Assembly (NCBI RefSeq): GCF_000764305.2
Contig: NW_025935765.1
Location: 620,001-684,000, forward strand
Reading direction: 5' to 3'
DNA: 64,000 nucleotides
DNA from: Hyalella azteca
Lineage: Eukaryota; Arthropoda; Malacostraca; Amphipoda; Hyalellidae
The translations under genes and the position numbers were made by a program. This document shows, one piece after another, positions 59,501-64,000 of this stretch. The notes under the pieces were generated by a model. It worked only from the letters and a program-made list of their open reading frames with translations, had not been told where the DNA came from and ran no database searches. Position 1 is the stretch's first letter. Every line of letters begins with the position of its first letter.

Positions 59501-62500
59501 AAAAGATAACACCAGCAACATAATGTTAAAAAATAGCAGCTACCATCTGCCTTACTGGCGGCGAGCAAACAAACACTGAAGGTGCAGAATAACGCCATTA
59601 AAATAATATTTAAAACCATACGTTAACGTCTTTCGATTGGAGCGCATGCAAAGAAACTAGCTCATGCATGTGGAGTTTGAAACGCCCATAATGCCGACTA
59701 TTGTATGCCGAATTCCCATTAAAACCGAAAAAGCCGAAGTGATGACTAAATTAGTAGGGATGAATGATTTAATTCAATTTTGCATCCGTTACAACTCCCG
59801 TAACTGATGTAGGTATATAGAAAACTTTTCTCAAATGTATGTGAGAAATAACTCCGTTCACCTGACTGGCCCATGTCAAGAATTACGTAGCATTTAGAGT
59901 TCCAATAGTGAATGTAAAGAGGTTAGATGAAATACATGGTTGCTGTATTAAAATGATTAATTTTCGGTAAATTGCAGAAACGTATGACGTGAAAGTAAGC
60001 CGAAAATAAATTATCAGTAAGTCGTAAAAACGTACACAGTAAAATTATTACTATTCGATAAGTTAGAGAGGCATACAGGGTGAAGCTAAACACTGAACGC
60101 AAACAATACGTTTATATATTCAACACAAACTACACGCACGTGTTGGGTATAATTGAAGCAACTAAAAGTAACCTCGGCAAAATTCATTTAGACATAATTG
60201 GGAAATGCGAGCACAATTTTTCAAACTAACAACAGGAATTAATATAAACTTAAAGAAAAGAGTAACCGGGAAGATGTTGATATTACCTCCATTTATTGTT
60301 AAAGAATAGTAGGAAAATGTAGTGCCAGTAAATGCACTTGCAATTTCATTATAAATATTTCAGAAGCAGCAAAATTCTGACGTACGAAATGTGAACTGAA
60401 TTGATGCATGTGGAATTGATGCATGCTGAATTGATGCTTGGGCCGTTGCGCTCGGCCTCTTCATCAATTTCGTTAACATCATATACAAAATTTGTTACTA
60501 TTCATCAATTTCGTTAACGTCATAAACATTTGTTAGTGTACCTGATGCCTAACACCGCAAATTGCTGGTTCTGTTCGGTCAAGTATCCGCGATACTAAGC
60601 TTGTCGATATTACCTGGACTTTTAAACTTATTCTTGGTGGCTTATACTTGAGCGATACGCCAGTCGAGTAATCCTCTGTTCAATTGTTGTTATTGTTGAC
60701 GGTTTTGACACGGAACTTCAAACTCAAATTTAACGCTTCTTTACCGTACGTAAATTCATCCTCGAGCCTAACTTTATCTCCAAAGAAGAATCAGATGAGA
60801 GTTCACGCAATAAAAACATTTCTAACATTTAAATAATTTGAATTTAATTTGCGCTTGTTCGCCTAATATTTCTTCTACAATATCATACATAATTAATACA
60901 TTACATGCATAAATCAGCCCCAGTTAAAGCCTAATATTTCTACTTTAATACTATAAATAAATACTGGACATTACATGCACGAATAAGCCCTAATTGATGC
61001 CTGATATTTCTACTTTAATACTACAAATACTCTACACTACATGCACGCAATAGCCATAGTTAAAACCTAATATTTCTACTTTTAAACTATCACTAAGTTC
61101 TCTACATTACATGCAGGTTTTAGCCATAATAAAAGTTTAGAATCTGCACTATCATAGCATAAATGAGTTGAAAAAATGAATAAATAAATAAATAAGTTTA
61201 AATAAAAAAATAAAAAATTAATAATAAATGAATAAATAAAATAAGAAATAAATCTGACCTTAAGCTTGGCGCCGCCCCTGATTTGGTCGAGCAGCTGAGA
61301 GCGCGCGTCGGGGGGCTGTAGGGAGGCGGGGGGTAGTGACTGGTGGCAGTGGGTGACTGGTGGCAGTGGGTGACTGGTGGCAGTGGGTGACTAGTGGCAG
61401 TGGGTGAATGGTGGCAGTGGGCGACTGGTGGCAGTGGGTGACTAGTGGCCCACAAAAAAAGTGTTATGTCATTAGGCGGTAAGTAACTCATGAAAAAAGT
61501 ATTGTTATTATTCAGAGACAAAGACGAAGAAATCAATTTTTGCAACTACGGGAAAAAGAAACAACATGAATATAAACAGTTGTGAAATGCTAAGGAAATA
61601 ACGCTTGAAGATCACGCAAATAAAACAACAGTTCACCAGCAGGCGGCGGCGGCGGCGCCCTACCGCCGCCGAGTGGCGGACCGGCGGCGGAGACTTTAGA
61701 AGGCGGAGGCGGCGGGGGCGCCGCGTGACTGGTGGCGGCGATGTTACGTGGCGGCGGCGGCGGGGCGTTACGCGCGGGCAGAGACGGCGGGGGCGGCTTA
61801 GAGACGACGGGTGGCGGCGGTGGCGGTGCCGCCTTGTGGTCGCTGTAGGAAATATTGTTGTTGTTGTTGTTGGCGGGGGCGGCTGCGGGGGCTGTGGCGG
61901 AGAACATGGCCGAGTAGTTCTGGGTCTCGCGCTTGGCCTGCTCGATACCGCCGTTCTTGTCGATGAAATCGTAGATGAAGTTACGCGTGTGAGGGTCCAG
62001 CATCGTGTGGTCCACGCCAACCTAGGCGTTAAAAAAATATTATTATACTTATAATAAAGCGAGTAGTGTGGACATGCCAACCTGGACAGTAAAAATGTCA
62101 TTATTAAACTTATAATAAAACGTATAGTGTGGTCCACGCCAACCTGGGCGGTTAAATGGTTATTATTAAACTTATAATAAAGCGTATTGTGTGGTCCACG
62201 CCAACCTGGGCGGTTAAATGGACCCCTGCTACAACCTGCCATCTCTTACAACCCACCCCCTGCTACAACATGCCATCTCTTACAACCCATCCCCAGCTAC
62301 AACCTGCCATCTCTTACAACCCACCCCCTGCTACAACCTGCCATCTCTTACAACCCACCCCCTGCTACAACCTGCCATCTCTTACAACCCGTCCCCAGCT
62401 ATAACCTGCCATCTCTTACAACCCGTCGCCAGCTACAACCTGCCATCTCTTACAACCCGCCCCCAGCTACAACCTGCCATCTCTTACAACCCGTCCCCTG

Positions 62501-63451
62501 CTACAACCCACCACCAGCTACAACCCACCATTTGGAAGAACTTTTGCAACGACTCGTCCTCGGAGAACTGAGCGAAGCCATTATCAGGGTCGAAGCCAAC
62601 ATGGGTGATGTGGCGGAAATCTGTAGGCTGGCCTATTTCCTCCTTACTGCACAAACAGGTAAAAATCCATCAAAATATTATACTGCATGTTCTTTGTCTT
62701 GTTAGCCTGGTACTGGAAATTAATTGAGCTATTTAAGCGCACATACCTGCCGTTCAGGACAATACCAGCACCTTAAATTGTATTTTGCATGGTAAAACCA
62801 TGAGATATATATTGCAAACTGGGCCAAAATAGGACATGGAAGAAATTGAAACGTAAATTTTATTTTCTCAAGGGTATGAGTTTCACTCTAATTTCAAAAC
62901 GAGAGTTAAATTGAATTTCAGTGCTTCATCAGGCAGCAATGGGATTATATTAATAAACACAACTTTTATTATAGTTCAAAAAGTAATGAGGTGATTGGGG
63001 AGAACGTGATTAGGTATGTGATTGGAGGTAAGTGTGATTGGGGGAAAGGAGTGCTGAGAGGGGAAGGCATTGTGAGGAAGAAAGACGTGATTAGGGAGTT
63101 CAGGATCAGGGGAAGAATGGTTTACAAAAAACAATATTTTCAAATCAAACAAATATTCTATCCCAAACAACGCTTGGTAAATCTGTTGGTGTAATTACAG
63201 CTATTCTAACCTTTTTTAAGATTTCTTGTTCAAAAAGCAAAAACAAAACGTAGAACCGGCTGAAAATTGAAATAAAAATGCTTACCGGATATTTTTCCTG
63301 CCCTTGGACGTTTTATATTTGTTGAAGCTAGGAGCAAAGTTAGCACTGCTCTGGATGGTGTTAGTGCCGCCAAGCTGAGCATCACCCTTCTGCGGCTGCA
63401 ATACATTCCGCTGCTGCAGTTCATTCTGACGGTTCTGCTGCCGTTTGCGTT
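56396..63451 (-). CDS. WASp: WASP/N-WASP homologue, 3' part of gene (six exons, 5' end off window)
   Basis: Actin nucleation-promoting factor: GTP-bound Cdc42-type GTPases bind the CRIB/GBD, freeing the C-terminal WH2-central-acidic module to deliver actin to the Arp2/3 complex. Spliced minus-strand exons are 63286-63451, 62529-62646, 61637-62021, 61259-61315, 57686-57772 and 56396-56557. Seen in order: linker with basic tract, CRIB (IGQPTDFRHITHVGFD), autoinhibitory helix (RNFIYDFIDKNGGIEQAKRE), polyproline tract, two WH2 motifs (LLDQIRGGAKLK, LLDQIRGGVNLK), central helix, acidic tail ending EEEWEED and stop. This matches the known N-WASP order, including two WH2 motifs as in N-WASP rather than one. 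About 320 residues are present; the WH1 domain is missing and expected past 64000. All junctions fit in phase except 61637/61315 (phase 1 into phase 0), which implies an indel, a missed microexon or another donor. Introns are loaded with tandem repeats. Confidence 0.93.
57123..57682. repeat. 37-bp tandem array in WASP intron, abutting the second WH2 exon
   Basis: About 15 nearly identical copies of a 37-bp unit (contains taagacctaaccaagaattt then actatagaccaaacaca). Homogeneity suggests recent expansion or active homogenisation. Its right edge is the single N at 57683, next to the donor of the exon at 57686-57772, so copy number is probably uncertain in the assembly. Confidence 0.95.
57686..57772 (-). 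CDS. WASp: WASP exon: second WH2 motif
   Basis: Exon of 87 bp, 29 codons: it opens KVEVAERAPVADSRS and continues QLLDQIRGGVNLKR, a second actin-binding WH2 motif like that of N-WASP. The acceptor is ccgtgttgcag. The donor reads GT followed by a single unresolved base (N at 57683) and then GTCTTATG, so the +3 intron position is unknown. The intron sequence immediately after N is the 37-bp tandem array, so the array touches the splice site. Phase 0 at both ends fits its neighbours. Confidence 0.88.
58761..58787. repeat. Perfect 12-bp hairpin with 3-base loop in WASP intron
   Basis: Arms tttaaacggtca and tgaccgtttaaa with loop ata. Confidence 0.9.
58935..59265. repeat. Degenerate ~42-46 bp tandem array
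   Basis: About seven degenerate A-rich units built on agcaaaacaccacaaggc followed by aaaaaattatttcaaaaatg and variable spacing. It lies inside the large WASP intron. Confidence 0.8.
59424..59504 (+). mobile_element. Remnant copy 4 of the short dispersed element, in WASP intron
   Basis: Has two copies of the start motif (aaaaaatataactcagtac and aaaaaatataactcagtt) and the end motif aaaaaatgcgctaaaaaa, with the middle deleted. Same orientation as copies 2 and 3. Confidence 0.6.
60864..61138. repeat. ~66-bp tandem array, four units
   Basis: Four units begin gcctaatatttctacttt (or close variants) and contain acattacatgca followed by an agcc motif. Divergence between units is moderate. It lies about 120 bp from the first WH2 exon, on the donor side, in the large WASP intron. 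Confidence 0.8.
61259..61315 (-). CDS. WASp: WASP exon: first WH2 (verprolin homology) motif
   Basis: Short exon of 57 bp, 19 codons: PPDARSQLLDQIRGGAKLK. It is an actin-monomer-binding WH2 motif with the conserved L-L-D-Q-I-R helix and the LK pair. The acceptor is cgcctccctacag and the donor gtcaga. It joins the next exon in phase 0 (LK then KVE), as in N-WASP (QLKKVE). It needs phase 0 at its start, but the upstream exon's obvious donor leaves phase 1. A run of six C directly after the acceptor is a likely place for a one-base error. Confidence 0.86.
61330..61450. repeat. 17-bp tandem array beside the first WH2 exon acceptor
   Basis: Seven to eight units of gtgactggtggcagtgg with small variants (gaatggtggcag, gactagtggc). 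On the minus strand each reads ccactgccaccagtcac and so carries a CAG trinucleotide, ending about 15 bases before the exon acceptor. Confidence 0.88.
61637..62021 (-). CDS. WASp: WASP exon: GBD autoinhibitory helix and proline-rich region
   Basis: Exon of 385 bp, phase 0 at its start and phase 1 at its donor (gtgaac). It opens VGVDHTMLDPHTRN and continues FIYDFIDKNGGIEQAKRE, which matches the GBD helix that folds back on the C helix in the inactive protein. A NYSAMFSAT stretch, a short Ala/Asn tract, and then blocks of five to seven prolines (SH3 and profilin binding in the family) follow to the end. The proline part is GC-rich (many GCC/CCG codons) and short compared with vertebrate N-WASP. 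The acceptor is tttttttaacgcctag. Three degenerate copies of this acceptor plus exon start lie just upstream at 62081, 62143 and 62205. Confidence 0.9.
62022..62220 (-). repeat. 60-62 bp tandem repeat of a splice acceptor plus exon start
   Basis: Minus-strand units run from a cag/GTTGGC junction through the next 50 bases. Decoy junctions have their first exon-like base at 62205, 62143 and 62081, and the true one is at 62021; spacings are 62, 62 and 60. Each decoy copies the first 13 to 20 bases of the GBD exon (GTTGGCGTGGACCACAC) and then diverges into ttattataagtttaataa. The copy at 62081 keeps a pyrimidine run (tttttactgtccag). Confidence 0.9.
62221..62528 (-). repeat. 34-bp tandem array continuous with the CRIB exon donor
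   Basis: About nine units of tgccatctcttacaaccc then acccctgctacaacc (plus strand). On the minus strand each unit contains gtgggttgtaagagatggca followed by ggttgtagc. The true donor of the CRIB exon (gtgggttgtagc) is the first part of the array. Each unit carries a donor-like GTAAGA and an acceptor-like GGCAG/G 12 bases apart. Confidence 0.9.
62529..62646 (-). CDS. WASp: WASP exon: CRIB (Cdc42/Rac-interactive binding) motif
   Basis: Exon of 118 bp: one base completing an Arg codon and then 39 codons. It contains the CRIB consensus I-x-x-P-x-x-F-x-H-x-x-H-V-G-x-D as IGQPTDFRHITHVGFD, then DPDNGF, an acidic segment and QKFFQM. The acceptor is a good cctgtttgtgcag. The donor is ATG followed by gtgggt, in phase 0. 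The donor is also the first bases of a 34-bp tandem array that fills the adjoining part of the intron. The motif is diagnostic of WASP, PAK and related Cdc42 effectors; the following exon fixes it as WASP. Confidence 0.92.
62647..63285 (-). other. WASP intron between linker and CRIB exons
   Basis: A 639-bp intron with donor gtaagc and acceptor tgtttgtgcag. AT-rich; no repeat array, exon or element seen apart from a G-rich, ggtgattggggagaacgtga-like stretch at 62990-63120 with loosely repeated gtgattgggg motifs. Confidence 0.65.
63286..63451 (-). CDS. WASp: WASP exon: WH1-to-CRIB linker and basic tract
   Basis: Minus-strand exon of 166 bp with acceptor ttattatcag and donor gtaagc. In the frame set by the next exon it is open throughout and reads RKRQQNRQNELQQRN near its start, a charged Gln-rich stretch, and SKGRKNI at its end. 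The end joins the next exon to give GRKNIRKEE, the position of the basic PIP2-binding tract just before CRIB in WASP proteins. It begins two bases into a codon and ends two bases into a codon, so the upstream exon (expected to carry WH1) must end one base into a codon. No such exon was found between 63452 and 64000. Confidence 0.82.
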
Positions 63452-64000
63452 CTGATAATAAAAATCAGGGTTTCAACAAAATCAAGATATAAGCAAAAAC
63501 TTTGTAGTGAGAAGATGGTCAAGTTAAAAGTTAAATGAATCAATTTATCCAAAACTGGAATCATATGAACAGTTCTGATGAGTGATAGGTAAAAACGGGG
63601 CATAATAGAACAGAGTTCTGATAGTTGAGAATAGCTATGCACATGTAATTCAATCTATTATATGAAAAACAAAACACTAACAAATGTACTCATATTTGAG
63701 CAGCCTTATATTTCTTTGGTCTAATTATTATTAAGGTGCCTTCATAATTAAATACATATTTATTGACAGCTGAGTGGATTAATGATTCAAATTGAGATGA
63801 ATTCTTGGACATGGTGGCAGAGGCTTATTTTTTACCCTTCTTTTTTTTGGTCCTTAAGATGATCAGTACCTAAGTATCAATGATAACAGCACTTATCATA
63901 CATAAGATATTAAATGAAATTTCAAAGTACAAGTTCTTGGATACAAGTTTGGATAGGATTGATATCACACACTCATTATAGGTGAGAATTCCAAAAGGAA
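63452..64000. other. AT-rich intronic sequence upstream of the first visible WASP exon
   Basis: Expected to be intron of the WASP gene. No WH1-like coding exon was found on the minus strand. Nothing else recognisable. Confidence 0.55.

Larger units (their letters stand above)
57773..61258 (-). other. Large WASP intron between the two WH2 exons
   Basis: A 3.5-kb intron with donor gtcaga (61258) and acceptor ccgtgttgcag (57773). It holds an AT-rich unique part (57780-58930), a degenerate array at 58935-59265, a remnant of the dispersed GCGCATTTTCTC element at 59424-59504, unique AT-rich sequence, and a 66-bp array at 60864-61138. No further exon was recognised in it. Confidence 0.7.

Noticed and set aside
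61508..62242. A 244-codon minus-strand open frame with Arg/Ser/Pro-rich sequence
   Set aside because: It is an off-frame reading of the WASP proline-rich exon joined to the decoy-acceptor repeats. The true frame gives the GBD helix and polyproline.

Overview
This is nuclear DNA of a eukaryote, most likely an arthropod and possibly a crustacean. It is AT-rich, has a spliced metazoan gene, carries non-LTR retrotransposon ends and a Tc1/mariner-type terminus, and is unusually full of tandem repeats. The species cannot be fixed from the sequence alone. Nothing bacterial or viral (operons, CRISPR, phage) was seen.

Only one protein-coding gene is well supported. It is the 3' two-thirds of a WASP/N-WASP homologue on the minus strand. 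Its exons lie at 63286-63451 (linker and basic tract), 62529-62646 (CRIB), 61637-62021 (autoinhibitory helix and polyproline), 61259-61315 (first WH2), 57686-57772 (second WH2) and 56396-56557 (central helix and acidic tail with stop). The WH1 domain should lie beyond position 64000. The product would link Cdc42-type GTPases to Arp2/3-driven actin branching.

Layout: 1-56000 is essentially gene-free. It is AT-rich unique DNA broken up by about 25 tandem arrays (units of 3 to 178 bp, some with higher-order structure), by three copies of one LINE 3' end (11026-11385, 23275-23757, 54262-54465), and by four copies of a short non-autonomous element with a GCGCATTTTCTC inverted repeat (6434, 18848, 39673, 59424). 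A 1-kb inverted repeat (49846-50836) surrounds a truncated mariner end. There is a 779-bp assembly gap (26512-27290) and two single Ns (50529, 57683). A dozen GC-rich non-repetitive islands are scattered through the desert and could be regulatory, although nothing in this window proves it.

The most unusual structure is in the WASP gene. Several introns and the 3' flank carry tandem arrays that touch, or contain copies of, the splice junctions. The CRIB to GBD intron (62022-62528) consists entirely of two arrays. One repeats the 3' splice site together with the first bases of the next exon (three decoy acceptors). The other repeats the donor-like sequence that begins at the upstream exon.
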